A DNA stretch of 64,000 nucleotides, taken from NCBI RefSeq assembly GCF_030687495.1, contig NZ_CP117435.1:1116001-1180000 (forward strand), written 5' to 3'. The stretch's first letter is position 1. Each line of letters begins with the position of its first letter. A program made the translations under genes and the position numbers. The notes beneath the pieces are model-generated. The model saw only the letters and a program-made list of their open reading frames with translations. It did not search any database and was not told the DNA's origin. The stretch is from Pseudomonas sp. FP453 (GTDB taxonomy: Bacteria; Pseudomonadota; Gammaproteobacteria; Pseudomonadales; Pseudomonadaceae). Shown here piece after piece: positions 26,990 to 37,292 of the stretch.

Positions 26990-27439
26990 ATGGCCATTCG
27001 TGTTCAGGTCCAGGCGTTTGATCCCGGTGCTGAAGTCAACGCGATGCACGCGGCCAATGTAGGCGTGGGCGCGGTAGTAAGTTTTGTCGGCTACGTGCGC
27101 GACTTCAACGATGGCCTGGACGTGGCGGGGATGTTCCTGGAGCACTATCCGGGCATGACCGAAAAAGCCCTGGCCAAGATCGCCGTGGAAGCTGAGCAGC
27201 GCTGGCCATTGCTCAAGCTGGAAGTGCTGCATCGCATCGGCGCGCTGGAACCGGGTGAGCCGATAGTGTTTGTCGGAGCCGCCAGTGCCCATCGCCAGGC
27301 GGCGTTTGACGCCTGTGCCTTTGTGATGGACTACTTGAAGACGCGGGCGCCGTTCTGGAAGAAAGAGCACACCAGTGAAGGCCCGCGTTGGGTGGAAGGG
27401 CGTAGCAGCGACCATGCCGCCGCTGACCGCTGGAAGTAA
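26990..27439 (+). CDS. moaE: Molybdopterin synthase catalytic subunit MoaE
   Basis: MoaE converts cPMP to molybdopterin using the MoaD thiocarboxylate. The 149-residue product has the conserved VGAVVSFVGYVRDFNDG, LEHYPGMTEK, HRIGALEPGE and the active-site lysines in APFWKKEH. It is the last gene of moaCDE and is followed by a nested REPIN that may act as the transcript end. Confidence 0.97.
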   Translation: MAIRVQVQAFDPGAEVNAMHAANVGVGAVVSFVGYVRDFNDGLDVAGMFLEHYPGMTEKALAKIAVEAEQRWPLLKLEVLHRIGALEPGEPIVFVGAASAHRQAAFDACAFVMDYLKTRAPFWKKEHTSEGPRWVEGRSSDHAAADRWK

Positions 27440-27460
27440 CAGGCTAAACACAGAACCCAA

Positions 27461-27580
27461 TGTGGGAGCTGGCTTTTGTGGGAGCCGGGCTTGCCCGCGA
27501 TGCAGGCGCCTCGGTTTGTCAGTTGAACCGAGGTGATGCCATCGCAGGCAAGCCAGCTCCCACAAAAGCCAGCTCCCACA
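27461..27580 (+). repeat. Nested REPIN between moaE and rhlB
   Basis: An outer pair, TGTGGGAGCTGGCTTTT and AAAAGCCAGCTCCCACA, encloses an inner REPIN (TGTGGGAGCCGGGCTTGCCC and GGCAAGCCAGCTCCCACA), whose centre is itself an inverted repeat (CCTCGGTTTGTC against GAACCGAGG). It lies between convergent genes. Confidence 0.8.
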
Positions 27581-27599
27581 TTTTTAGCGCATTTCAGCG

Positions 27600-29048
27600 T
27601 TAAGGGCGTTTGCGTTCCACGGCGCGCAACAGGTGCGTCGGCGGCGTCTCACAACTGATCTTGCGCCCCAGCAACGTCTCGATCGACGGCAACTGATACG
27701 AATCATCTTCCCCGGCAAAACTGATCGACACACCCGCCGCGCCCGCACGGCCAGTACGGCCAATACGGTGCACGTAGTCATCCGGCACTTCCGGCAGGGT
27801 GAAGTTGATCACATGGCTGATGCCATCAATGTGAATGCCACGGCCCGCCACGTCAGTGGCCACCAACACGCGGATCTTGCCTTCGCGGAAGCCTTCCAAC
27901 GTCTTGATGCGCTTGTGCTGCGGCACATCACCCGACAACTGCGCTGCGTTCACACCATCCCGCACCAGGCGCTCTTCGATGCGGCGCACTTCGTCCTTGC
28001 GGTTGGCGAACACCATCACCCGTTCCCAACCGTTGTCGTTGACCAGGTTGTAGAGCAGTTTGTACTTGTCGGCACCGGCCACGGCGTAGATGTGTTGCTC
28101 GACGTTTTCGCTGGCGACGTTTTCCGCTTCGATCTCGACGATGGACGGGTCGGTGGTCCACTGCTTGGCGAGGTTCATCACGTCTTCAGTGAAGGTCGCG
28201 GAGAACAGCAGGGTCTGACGCTCGGATTTCGGTGGAGTCTGGCGAATGATCTGGCGTACTTGCGGGATGAAACCCATGTCGAGCATGCGGTCGGCTTCGT
28301 CCAGCACCATCACTTCGACCATGTCCAGGTGCACGTCGCCGCGCTGGTTGAAGTCCAGCAGGCGGCCCGGCGTGGCGACCAGGATGTCGCAGTGGCGGGC
28401 TTCGAGGTGCTTGAGCTGCTTGTCGAAATCCATGCCGCCAACAAAGGTCATGACGTTGAGGCCGGTGTACTTGGTCAGGTCGGCGGCGTCCTTGGCGATC
28501 TGCACCACCAGCTCGCGGGTCGGGGCGATGATCAGTGCGCGCGGCTCACCCATGTAGCGCTCTTTCGGCGGCGGCGTTTGCAGCAGCTGGGTGATGATCG
28601 AGATCAGGAACGCGGCGGTCTTGCCGGTGCCGGTCTGGGCGCGGCCGATGGCGTCTTTGCCGGCCAGGGTGAAACCCAGCACCTGCGCCTGGATCGGCGT
28701 GCAGTACGGGAAACCCAGGTCCTGGATGGCGTGCATCAGTTCCGGGGCCAGTTTGAAATCGTGGAAGCGGGTCTTGCCTTCCTGGGGCTCGACGACGAAG
28801 TCTTCGAGTTTCCATGGAATCACCGGCGGTTTTGGCGCGCGTTCACGGCGCGGTTTCGGGGCCGGTGCAGCGTCTTTTGCCGGTTCAGGCGCGGTCACCG
28901 TAGGCGTCGTCGGCTGGGCGACAGGCGCAGTCCGAGCAGGCTGTTGGCCGTCATTGCGGCTGCCGGCAGGCGGGACAGGAGCACTGGGAACAGGCGCGAG
29001 CGGCTCGGCCTCGCTTTTGCCGAACATCTTCTTGAGTGCTTCGAGCAC
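27600..29048 (-). CDS. rhlB: ATP-dependent DEAD-box RNA helicase RhlB
   Basis: This is a 482-residue DEAD-box helicase with the Q motif ([10 protein letters not shown]), motif [24 protein letters not shown] (LDEADRMLD), SAT, and motif [12 protein letters not shown]. About 90 Pro/Ala-rich residues come first and the C-terminal tail is short. RhlB unwinds RNA for the degradosome. Pseudomonas proteins with this layout are annotated RhlB, but assignment among the RhlB/RhlE paralogues rests on resemblance only. It is a single gene, convergent with moaCDE. Confidence 0.88.
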   Translation of the reverse strand: MLEALKKMFGKSEAEPLAPVPSAPVPPAGSRNDGQQPARTAPVAQPTTPTVTAPEPAKDAAPAPKPRRERAPKPPVIPWKLEDFVVEPQEGKTRFHDFKLAPELMHAIQDLGFPYCTPIQAQVLGFTLAGKDAIGRAQTGTGKTAAFLISIITQLLQTPPPKERYMGEPRALIIAPTRELVVQIAKDAADLTKYTGLNVMTFVGGMDFDKQLKHLEARHCDILVATPGRLLDFNQRGDVHLDMVEVMVLDEADRMLDMGFIPQVRQIIRQTPPKSERQTLLFSATFTEDVMNLAKQWTTDPSIVEIEAENVASENVEQHIYAVAGADKYKLLYNLVNDNGWERVMVFANRKDEVRRIEERLVRDGVNAAQLSGDVPQHKRIKTLEGFREGKIRVLVATDVAGRGIHIDGISHVINFTLPEVPDDYVHRIGRTGRAGAAGVSISFAGEDDSYQLPSIETLLGRKISCETPPTHLLRAVERKRP

Positions 29049-29150
29049 GGTGATCTCATTAATTGGTTAAGGAATGTACGCCGGCCAGTGTAATGCAAGA
29101 AACGGGCGCGGCGTAGTGCGTCTGTCATACGGCTACATAAACCCGGGGTT

Positions 29151-30152
<1,002 letters not shown>

Positions 30153-31184
30153 ATGAAGGTATTGAAATCCACCCTGGCCATCGTGACTGCGGCGGCTGTA
30201 TTGGGTGTCAGCGGTTTCGCCCAAGCCGGCGCCACCCTGGATGCCGTGCAGAAGAAAGGCTTTGTGCAATGTGGCGTGAGTGACGGCCTGCCGGGTTTCT
30301 CGGTGCCGGATGCCAGCGGCAAGATCCTCGGGATCGACGCTGACGTGTGCCGTGCTGTTGCCGCTGCCGTGTTCGGCGACGCGACCAAGGTCAAGTTCAG
30401 CCAGTTGAACGCCAAGGAGCGTTTCACCGCGCTTCAGTCCGGCGAAGTCGACATCCTCTCCCGCAACACCACCATGACCAGCTCCCGCGATGCCGGCATG
30501 GGTCTGAAATTCCCAGGCTTCATTACCTACTACGACGGTATCGGTTTCCTGGTCAACAACAAGCTGGGCGTGAAAAGTGCCAAGGAACTGGACGGTGCAA
30601 CCATCTGCATCCAGGCCGGTACTACCACCGAGCTGAACGTTTCCGACTACTTCCGTGGCAACAACCTGAAATACACCCCGATCACCTTCGACACCTCCGA
30701 TGAAAGCGCCAAGTCGCTGGAATCCGGGCGTTGCGACGTGCTGACCTCCGACAAGTCCCAACTCTTCGCCCAGCGCAGCAAGCTGGCGTCGCCGAAGGAC
30801 TACGTGGTTCTGCCGGAAACCATCTCCAAGGAGCCGCTGGGCCCGGTCGTGCGTAACGGCGACGACGAGTGGCTGGCCATCGTGCGCTGGGTTGGCTACG
30901 CCATGCTCAACGCGGAAGAAGCCGGTATCACTTCGAAAAACGTAGAAGCTGAAGCCAAGTCCACCAAGAACCCGGACGTTGCACGTCTGCTCGGTGCCGA
31001 CGGCGAATACGGCAAAGACCTGAAAGTGAAGAAAGACTGGGTGGTACAGATCGTCAAGCAAGTCGGTAACTACGGCGAAGTGTTCGAGCGCAACCTCGGC
31101 AAGAGCACCCCGTTGGAAATCGACCGTGGCCTGAACGCGCTGTGGAACGCCGGCGGCATTCAATACGCACCACCTGTGCGCTGA
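30153..31184 (+). CDS. aapJ: General L-amino-acid ABC transporter, periplasmic binding protein AapJ
   Basis: AapJ binds L-amino acids in the periplasm and delivers them to AapQM. The 343-residue product has a signal peptide (MKVLKSTLAIVTAAAVLGVSGFAQA) and the family opening TLDAVQKKGFVQCGVSDGLPGFS (two pieces of one motif). Two Cys are conserved (CGVS, ICIQAG). AapJ is longer than simple glutamine-binding proteins, and this length is typical. It is the first gene of aapJQMP, with a strong CTGGAGG site and a sigma-54 promoter about 200 bases upstream. Confidence 0.95.
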   Translation: MKVLKSTLAIVTAAAVLGVSGFAQAGATLDAVQKKGFVQCGVSDGLPGFSVPDASGKILGIDADVCRAVAAAVFGDATKVKFSQLNAKERFTALQSGEVDILSRNTTMTSSRDAGMGLKFPGFITYYDGIGFLVNNKLGVKSAKELDGATICIQAGTTTELNVSDYFRGNNLKYTPITFDTSDESAKSLESGRCDVLTSDKSQLFAQRSKLASPKDYVVLPETISKEPLGPVVRNGDDEWLAIVRWVGYAMLNAEEAGITSKNVEAEAKSTKNPDVARLLGADGEYGKDLKVKKDWVVQIVKQVGNYGEVFERNLGKSTPLEIDRGLNALWNAGGIQYAPPVR

Positions 31185-31256
31185 TCGCTGATGGTTCTAT
31201 CACCCGGTGGGCCAACCGCCGGGTGATGTTCTGTTCCATTATTTCCGGGGCACTTC

Positions 31257-32438
31257 ATGCAAAATCAAATCGGCGCACCAAAGCAGAAGCTCAGCTTCAG
31301 CGATCCCAAAGTGCGTGCGTGGCTCTTCCAGATCATCACGATTGTGGCGGTGGTCTCGCTGGGCTGGTACCTCTTCAACAATACCCAGACCAACCTTCAG
31401 CACCGGGGCATTACCTCGGGTTTCGACTTTCTTGAACGCAGTGCCGGCTTCGGCATCGCGCAGCATTTGATCGACTACACCGAATCGGACAGTTATGCCC
31501 GCGTCTTTGTGATCGGTCTGCTCAACACCTTGCTCGTCACCGTGATCGGCGTGATCCTGGCGACCCTGCTGGGTTTCATCATCGGCGTGGCACGGCTGTC
31601 GCCGAACTGGATGATAAACAAGCTGGCGACGGTGTATGTGGAAGTGTTCCGCAACATTCCGCCGCTGCTGCAAATCCTGTTCTGGTATTTCGCGGTGTTC
31701 CTCACCATGCCGGGGCCGCGTAACAGCCATAACTTCGGCGATACCTTCTTTGTCAGCAGCCGTGGCCTGAACATGCCTGCAGCGCTGGCGGCGGATGGGT
31801 TCTGGCCGTTCGTGGCCAGCATCGTCGTGGCGATCATCGCCGTGGTGCTGATGGCGCGTTGGGCCAACAAACGCTTTGAAGCGACCGGTGTACCGTTCCA
31901 CAAATTCTGGGCCGGGCTAGCGTTGCTCATCGTGATCCCGGCGTTGTGCGCCCTGATCTTCGGCGCGCCGCTGCATTGGGAAAGCCCCAAGTTGCAGGGC
32001 TTCAACTTTGTCGGCGGCTGGGTATTGATCCCCGAACTGCTGGCGTTGACCCTGGCACTGACTGTCTACACGGCTGCGTTTATCGCCGAGATCGTGCGGT
32101 CGGGCATCAAGTCCGTCAGCCACGGCCAGACCGAAGCCGCGCGCTCCCTGGGCCTGCGCCCCGGGCCGACGTTGCGCAAGGTCATCATCCCCCAGGCCCT
32201 GCGGGTGATTATTCCGCCGCTGACCAGCCAATACCTGAACCTGGCGAAGAACTCGTCGCTGGCCGCCGGTATCGGTTACCCGGAAATGGTTTCGCTGTTT
32301 GCCGGCACGGTGCTCAACCAGACCGGCCAGGCCATCGAAGTCATTGCCATCACCATGAGCGTGTACCTGGCGATCAGCATCAGCATTTCGCTGCTGATGA
32401 ACTGGTACAACAAGCGCATTGCGCTGATCGAGCGGTGA
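31257..32438 (+). CDS. aapQ: General L-amino-acid ABC transporter permease AapQ
   Basis: AapQ is one of two inner-membrane permeases of the Aap system. The 393-residue protein has an N-terminal segment (VRAWLFQIITIVAVVSLGWYLF), a large periplasmic loop and the polar-amino-acid permease core. The EAA loop reads EAARSLGLRPGPTLRKVIIPQALR (in two parts), where it contacts AapP. It is 72 bases after aapJ and 10 before aapM. Confidence 0.95.
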   Translation: MQNQIGAPKQKLSFSDPKVRAWLFQIITIVAVVSLGWYLFNNTQTNLQHRGITSGFDFLERSAGFGIAQHLIDYTESDSYARVFVIGLLNTLLVTVIGVILATLLGFIIGVARLSPNWMINKLATVYVEVFRNIPPLLQILFWYFAVFLTMPGPRNSHNFGDTFFVSSRGLNMPAALAADGFWPFVASIVVAIIAVVLMARWANKRFEATGVPFHKFWAGLALLIVIPALCALIFGAPLHWESPKLQGFNFVGGWVLIPELLALTLALTVYTAAFIAEIVRSGIKSVSHGQTEAARSLGLRPGPTLRKVIIPQALRVIIPPLTSQYLNLAKNSSLAAGIGYPEMVSLFAGTVLNQTGQAIEVIAITMSVYLAISISISLLMNWYNKRIALIER

Positions 32439-32448
32439 GGAAACCTGC

Positions 32449-33546
32449 ATGAGTACGCATACTTTCAAACCTGATATGCCGCCGCCGAGCAAAGTCTTCG
32501 GCCCGGTGGCATGGATGCGCGCCAACCTGTTTTCCAGTTGGCTCAACACCTTGCTGACATTGCTGGCGTTCTACCTGGTCTACCTGGTGGTGCCGCCGAT
32601 CCTGCATTGGGCCATTCTGGACGCCAACTGGGTCGGCACCACGCGCGCCGATTGCACCAAGGAGGGCGCCTGCTGGGTGTTTATCCAACAGCGCTTCGGG
32701 CAGTTCATGTACGGCTACTACCCCGGCGACCTGCGCTGGCGCGTGGACCTGACCGTGTGGCTGGCCATTGTCGGCGTGGCGCCGCTGTTCATCTCGCGCT
32801 TCCCGCGCAAGGCGATCTACGGCCTGGGCTTCCTGGTGTTGTACCCGATCATCGCGTTCTTCCTGTTGCACGGTGGCATCTTCGGCCTGAGCAACGTGGC
32901 CACCAGCCAATGGGGCGGCCTGATGCTGACCCTGGTGATCGCCACTGTCGGCATCGCTGGCGCCTTGCCGTTGGGCATTGTGCTGGCACTGGGGCGGCGT
33001 TCGAACATGCCGGCGATTCGTGTGGTCTGCGTGACCTTCATCGAATTCTGGCGCGGCGTGCCGTTGATTACCGTGCTGTTCATGTCCTCGGTGATGCTGC
33101 CGTTGTTCCTGCCCGAAGGCATGGGCATCGACAAATTACTGCGGGCGTTGATCGGCGTGATCCTGTTCCAGTCGGCCTACGTGGCCGAAGTGGTGCGCGG
33201 TGGCTTGCAGGCGATTCCCAAGGGGCAGTACGAAGCCGCTGCCGCGATGGGCTTGGGCTACTGGCGTTCGATGGGCCTGGTGATCCTGCCGCAAGCCCTG
33301 AAGATGGTGATCCCGGGCATCGTCAACACGTTTATCGCGTTGTTCAAGGACACCAGCCTTGTGATCATCATCGGCCTGTTCGACCTGCTCAACAGCGTCA
33401 AGCAAGCCGCCGCCGACCCGAAATGGCTGGGCATGGCCACTGAAGGCTACGTGTTCGCCGCCCTGGTGTTCTGGATTTTCTGTTTTGGTATGTCGCGCTA
33501 TTCCATTCATTTGGAACATAAGCTCGACACAGGCCACAAGCGTTAG
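32449..33546 (+). CDS. aapM: General L-amino-acid ABC transporter permease AapM
   Basis: AapM is the second permease, 365 residues. Membrane segments start at about residue 29, and the conserved permease region has the EAA loop [22 protein letters not shown] and the family stretch [16 protein letters not shown] (residues near 195). It pairs with AapQ to form the channel. A hydrophilic insertion near residues 60-95 ([17 protein letters not shown]) is usual for AapM. It overlaps no gene but is packed tightly between aapQ and aapP. Confidence 0.95.
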   Translation: MSTHTFKPDMPPPSKVFGPVAWMRANLFSSWLNTLLTLLAFYLVYLVVPPILHWAILDANWVGTTRADCTKEGACWVFIQQRFGQFMYGYYPGDLRWRVDLTVWLAIVGVAPLFISRFPRKAIYGLGFLVLYPIIAFFLLHGGIFGLSNVATSQWGGLMLTLVIATVGIAGALPLGIVLALGRRSNMPAIRVVCVTFIEFWRGVPLITVLFMSSVMLPLFLPEGMGIDKLLRALIGVILFQSAYVAEVVRGGLQAIPKGQYEAAAAMGLGYWRSMGLVILPQALKMVIPGIVNTFIALFKDTSLVIIIGLFDLLNSVKQAAADPKWLGMATEGYVFAALVFWIFCFGMSRYSIHLEHKLDTGHKR

Positions 33547-33557
33547 GAGTTGTTGTT

Positions 33558-34322
33558 ATGAGCGAAGCGATCAAACAGCCTGTGAGCCCTGAAGGCATTA
33601 TCCAGATGCAGGGCGTCAACAAGTGGTACGGCCAGTTCCACGTGTTGAAAGACATCAACCTCAACGTCAAGCAGGGCGAGCGTATCGTGCTGTGCGGCCC
33701 GTCGGGTTCGGGCAAGTCCACCACCATCCGTTGCCTCAACCGCCTGGAAGAACACCAGCAGGGCCGCATCGTAGTGGACGGCGTGGAACTGACCAACGAC
33801 CTCAAGCAGATCGAAGCGATCCGCCGTGAAGTCGGCATGGTGTTCCAGCACTTCAACCTGTTCCCGCACCTGACCATCCTGCAGAACTGCACGCTGGCGC
33901 CGATGTGGGTACGCAAGATGCCCAAGCGCAAGGCCGAGGAAATCGCCATGCACTACCTGGAGCGCGTGCGTATCCCGGAGCAGGCGCACAAGTTTCCGGG
34001 GCAACTGTCCGGCGGCCAGCAACAGCGTGTGGCGATTGCCCGTGCGTTGTGCATGAAGCCGAAAATCATGCTGTTCGACGAACCGACCTCGGCACTCGAC
34101 CCGGAGATGGTGAAAGAGGTTTTGGACACCATGATCGGCCTGGCCGAAGACGGTATGACCATGTTGTGCGTGACCCACGAAATGGGCTTTGCGCGTACCG
34201 TGGCCAACCGCGTGATCTTCATGGACAAGGGCGAGATCGTCGAACAGGCAGCGCCGAATGACTTCTTCGACAACCCGCAGAATGACCGGACCAAGTTGTT
34301 CTTGAGCCAGATCCTGCATTGA
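33558..34322 (+). CDS. aapP: General L-amino-acid ABC transporter ATPase AapP
   Basis: AapP is the ATP-hydrolysing subunit that drives amino-acid uptake, 254 residues. Walker A is GPSGSGKST, the Q-loop lies in [13 protein letters not shown], the signature is [15 protein letters not shown], Walker B is [14 protein letters not shown], and the H-loop is VTHEMGFA. These are the hallmarks of the polar amino-acid uptake ATPase family. It is last in the operon, followed 17 bases later by a bidirectional terminator. Confidence 0.96.
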   Translation: MSEAIKQPVSPEGIIQMQGVNKWYGQFHVLKDINLNVKQGERIVLCGPSGSGKSTTIRCLNRLEEHQQGRIVVDGVELTNDLKQIEAIRREVGMVFQHFNLFPHLTILQNCTLAPMWVRKMPKRKAEEIAMHYLERVRIPEQAHKFPGQLSGGQQQRVAIARALCMKPKIMLFDEPTSALDPEMVKEVLDTMIGLAEDGMTMLCVTHEMGFARTVANRVIFMDKGEIVEQAAPNDFFDNPQNDRTKLFLSQILH

Positions 34323-34338
34323 TCGATGTGTGAATAAA

Positions 34339-34365
34339 TAAAACCCGGCCTGGTGCCGGGTTTAT
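34339..34365. terminator. Bidirectional terminator between aapP and mqsA
   Basis: AAACCCGGC (34341-34349) and GCCGGGTTT (34355-34363) form a 9-base stem with a 5-base loop. Flanking A and T runs allow it to work for both convergent operons. Confidence 0.8.
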
Positions 34366-34376
34366 TGTTTGGAGGA

Positions 34377-34868
34377 TCAGGACGCTTTGAGGGCTTCTTG
34401 CGTTTCGTTGTTGAGGGTGTAAGTGAAGGCGTTGCGCAGGTCTGCGCCATCGGCCAGTTCTTTGGCCTCGGCGAGCAAGTCGGGGTGACGATCCAGCAGG
34501 CGCATCAACACCATCAACGGTTTGGGCGGTGTTATTTCGCCGCGTTCGTAGCGTGAGAAGGCGTTGTGCCCGCCACCGGACAGCAACTCCACGGTTTCTT
34601 TTTGCGTGAGGTGCAGCTTGCGGCGGATACGCTTGAGTTCGGCGCCCATCTTCCGCCGTGCGGCGTGGTGGAGCAGCTCATCACTGGCCTTGGCGTGGCG
34701 TTCGCAGCTATCGGGGTCGTACATGCCGTCCTCGCACACCTGGCACTCCCAGCCCGAAAGACCTTCAATGCACTGCTCCATGCCTTTGATGCGCAGGGTT
34801 TCACTGCGGCCTTCAAAACGCACCATCGCGTCGGGGGCACCGCAGATGAAGCAATGTTGGGTATTCAT
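34377..34868 (-). CDS. mqsA: MqsA-type antitoxin
   Basis: This 163-residue antitoxin has an N-terminal zinc domain with paired cysteines (CFIC at 6-9 and CQVC in WECQVCEDG) that neutralises MqsR. The C-terminal XRE-type HTH (TQKETVELLSGGGHNAFSRYERGEITPP, given as two parts of one domain: TQKETVELLSG and NAFSRYERGE) binds its own promoter. About 30 residues follow the HTH, so it is longer than the 131-residue E. coli MqsA. It overlaps mqsR by ATGA and lies second, in the unusual toxin-first order that is normal for mqsRA. Confidence 0.93.
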   Translation of the reverse strand: MNTQHCFICGAPDAMVRFEGRSETLRIKGMEQCIEGLSGWECQVCEDGMYDPDSCERHAKASDELLHHAARRKMGAELKRIRRKLHLTQKETVELLSGGGHNAFSRYERGEITPPKPLMVLMRLLDRHPDLLAEAKELADGADLRNAFTYTLNNETQEALKAS

Positions 34869-35176
34869 AGGTTCATCCCTTTGAAGGAGATCACCGGTGG
34901 GTTACTGCCGGAGCAATACGTCACCTTGATGTAAATCTCCAGACCATGTGAATGGATGTGGTAGACGTCCTGCCAGATACGATGATCGGCATAGGTGGTC
35001 ATCGACTTGTACAACATCCTGTTTTTCAGCGCGTAAATGATCGATTGCATCTCGCTGATATCGAGGTCGAGCGCTTCTGCGGTTCTCTTTGCCGCACGTG
35101 TGAATGCCTTGGCGCCAAGCCGTCTCACATCCGCCTTTATCACCGCCAAATCGTAATGAGGTGTGTACTTTTCCAT
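34865..35176 (-). CDS. mqsR: MqsR-type mRNA interferase toxin
   Basis: This 103-residue toxin has a RelE-like fold of the MqsR family. It shows TPHYDLAVIKADV, KNRMLYKSMTTYADHRIWQDVYH (in parts) and the ending VTYCSGSNPPVISFKGMN. E. coli MqsR cuts mRNA at GCU; the same specificity is inferred. The toxin gene comes first, directly behind a perfect palindromic operator, and shares four bases with mqsA. Confidence 0.92.
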   Translation of the reverse strand: MEKYTPHYDLAVIKADVRRLGAKAFTRAAKRTAEALDLDISEMQSIIYALKNRMLYKSMTTYADHRIWQDVYHIHSHGLEIYIKVTYCSGSNPPVISFKGMNL

Positions 35177-35194
35177 AAGACACCTGAGTCCAAT

Positions 35195-35215
35195 AATTAC
35201 CCTCAGAGGGTAATT
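35195..35215 (-). promoter_or_regulatory. Palindromic operator of mqsRA
   Basis: AATTACCCTC (35195-35204) and GAGGGTAATT (35206-35215) are perfect 10-base arms around one base, 19 bases upstream of the mqsR start. Its position suits MqsA autorepression, although the core differs from the AACCT/AGGTT half-sites of E. coli. Confidence 0.75.
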
Positions 35216-35352
35216 TTACCAATCGAAAATTCAGTTCCTTTTGTTGCCTAAAAAACCTAGTGCGTTGCTCTTGTAGGCACGTCCGAATAGGCTGTGGGAC
35301 TTTTCAACCAGTGATTAGGGCAAGCGCCCATCCCTCTGCCGGCGTTTGTTCC

Positions 35353-36606
35353 ATGACCTCTGAAACCAAGCTTGAAGAACTGTTGATCGATGCCGAAGCC
35401 GACGATGAGGTGGTGCAACACCGCCCGCCGGTGGTGAGCCGCCCGTGGTTGTTGCTGCTGGGTTTGATCCTGGTGGCGTTGAATTTGCGCCCGGCGCTGT
35501 CGAGCTTGTCGCCGTTGCTCAGTGACGTGTCGGCCAGCCTGGGACTGTCGGCGGCCAAGGCCGGTCTGCTGACCACCTTGCCGGTGCTGTGCCTGGGGCT
35601 GTTCGCGCCGCTGGCGCCGATCCTGGCGCGGCGTTTTGGCGCCGAGCGGGTGGTGCTGGGGATTCTGCTGACACTGGCTGGCGGCATCATCCTGCGCAGT
35701 TCGTTTGGCGAAGCCGGGCTGTTCGCCGGCAGCCTGATCGCCGGTGCCAGCATCGGCATCATTGGCGTGTTGCTGCCGGGTATCGTCAAGCGCGATTTCG
35801 CCAGGCAGGCCGGCACCATGACCGGCGTCTACACCATGGCGCTGTGCCTGGGCGCGGCGTTGGCGGCGGGGGCCACGGTGCCGCTGAGTCACTACTTCGG
35901 TGACAGCTGGAACATCGGCCTGGGTTTCTGGATTGTGCCCGCGCTGGTGGCAGCGCTGTTCTGGTTGCCGCAGATTGGGCAAAAGCACGGTGCCCATCAA
36001 GTCGCCTATCGGGTGAAAGGCTTGCTACGCGATCCGCTGGCCTGGCAAGTGACCCTGTACATGGGCCTGCAATCATCCCTGGCCTATATCGTGTTTGGCT
36101 GGCTGCCCTCGATCCTGATCGACCGAGGCCTGAGTGCCACCGAAGCCGGGCTGGCGCTGTCCGGCTCGATCATCGTGCAGTTGCTCAGCGCGCTCACGGC
36201 GCCGTGGCTGGCCACCCGTGGCAAGGACCAGCGCCTGGCCATCGTGGTGGTGATGTTGTTGACCCTCGGCGGCCTGTTCGGTTGCCTGTTGGCGCCGCTC
36301 GACGGGTTGTGGGGCTGGGCGATCCTGCTGGGGCTGGGGCAGGGCGGTACGTTCAGCTTGGCGCTGACCTTGATCGTATTACGCTCGCGTGACTCCCACG
36401 TGGCCGCCAACCTGTCGGGCATGGCCCAGGGCATCGGCTACACGTTGGCGTCCATGGGCCCGCTGGCGGTGGGCGTGCTGCATGACTGGACCGGTGGCTG
36501 GGGCGCCACCGGCTGGGTGTTCGGCGTGATCGGCCTGGGCGCGATCATCGCCGGGTGTGGGGCGGGACGTGCCCTCTACGTGAGTGTCAGCAGCGAGAAG
36601 GTCTGA
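35353..36606 (+). CDS. CynX/NimT-type MFS transporter
   Basis: This 417-residue inner-membrane carrier has about 12 hydrophobic segments. The opening PWLLLLGLILVALNLRPALSSLSPLL is typical of the CynX/YeaN (cyanate and nitroimidazole type) branch of the major facilitator superfamily, and its asymmetrical loops (LARRFGAERVVLG, ATRGKDQRLA) fit MFS loop 2-3 and 8-9 motifs. The substrate is unknown. I chose ATG 35353, which begins the hydrophilic N-terminus MTSETKLEELL; the frame is open further upstream without similarity. Confidence 0.82.
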   Translation: MTSETKLEELLIDAEADDEVVQHRPPVVSRPWLLLLGLILVALNLRPALSSLSPLLSDVSASLGLSAAKAGLLTTLPVLCLGLFAPLAPILARRFGAERVVLGILLTLAGGIILRSSFGEAGLFAGSLIAGASIGIIGVLLPGIVKRDFARQAGTMTGVYTMALCLGAALAAGATVPLSHYFGDSWNIGLGFWIVPALVAALFWLPQIGQKHGAHQVAYRVKGLLRDPLAWQVTLYMGLQSSLAYIVFGWLPSILIDRGLSATEAGLALSGSIIVQLLSALTAPWLATRGKDQRLAIVVVMLLTLGGLFGCLLAPLDGLWGWAILLGLGQGGTFSLALTLIVLRSRDSHVAANLSGMAQGIGYTLASMGPLAVGVLHDWTGGWGATGWVFGVIGLGAIIAGCGAGRALYVSVSSEKV

Positions 36607-36625
36607 CGTTGTAGGGGACAGAAAC

Positions 36626-37252
36626 TCATAGGTACTTCACTGTTACCGTGACAGAGCCGTCGATGGGCACTTCCTCGGTCAAGGTCAGGGAGTTGGTCGG
36701 GGCGATGAACGGGGCGATGATCATGTCGGCGGCAAACAATCGGCCCGGTATGGGGGCCAGGACCGAGGTGTTGGCGAAGGACATAAGGCTGGTGGGTCGC
36801 AGAGAGTCGCCCTCTCGCCAGGTGGGGCCGCCGTCGAAGGATTCGATGATCATGGCAGGCGCCCCGTTGACCGTCGGCGATTCGAAGTAGGCATAGAACA
36901 AGCCGAGTTTCTGGTTACCGTTGATCAACCCCAGGCCGAAGCCTCCTACGGCCTCATAGTTGTAAGCCGATCCGGCGCGATTGTCCTGGCTGTACAGCGC
37001 CATAAGGGTATCCGACTCGCAGGTCACCTTGAATGGCATGGTGTGGGTTGGCAGCCGCGTAGGCGATGTTACCTTGAGATCCTTGGCGGACAGCTTGCCC
37101 ATGTCGTACACGCCGCCGTTGGACATTTCAGGGGTGCAGGCACTCGGCGTGATTGAGCCCTTGACGCTCAGGTCAACGCTGGACGCGGCCACAGCATGGC
37201 CGGCGCCGGCCACCATCAATGCCAAGGCCAGCAAGTTACGGGTGTTACGCAT
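36626..37252 (-). CDS. DUF1120 pilus-subunit-like protein (7th single-domain subunit in the operon)
   Basis: This is a 208-residue exported protein. The signal peptide ends at HAVA, followed by ASSVDLSVKGSITPSACTPEMS, the DUF1120 start. Two cysteines (SACTP and FKVTCES) would form the usual pilin disulfide. The ending EEVPIDGSVTVTVKYL, with alternating hydrophobic residues and a penultimate Tyr, resembles the strand recognised by pilus chaperones. It is the last gene of the 45746-36626 unit. DUF1120 includes YhcF of the E. coli yhcADEF chaperone-usher operon, so a structural or specialised pilus subunit is inferred. Confidence 0.8.
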   Translation of the reverse strand: MRNTRNLLALALMVAGAGHAVAASSVDLSVKGSITPSACTPEMSNGGVYDMGKLSAKDLKVTSPTRLPTHTMPFKVTCESDTLMALYSQDNRAGSAYNYEAVGGFGLGLINGNQKLGLFYAYFESPTVNGAPAMIIESFDGGPTWREGDSLRPTSLMSFANTSVLAPIPGRLFAADMIIAPFIAPTNSLTLTEEVPIDGSVTVTVKYL

Positions 37253-37292
37253 GGTGTTGCTCCTAACTAGGGAAAATGAAACGTTTCAGGGA

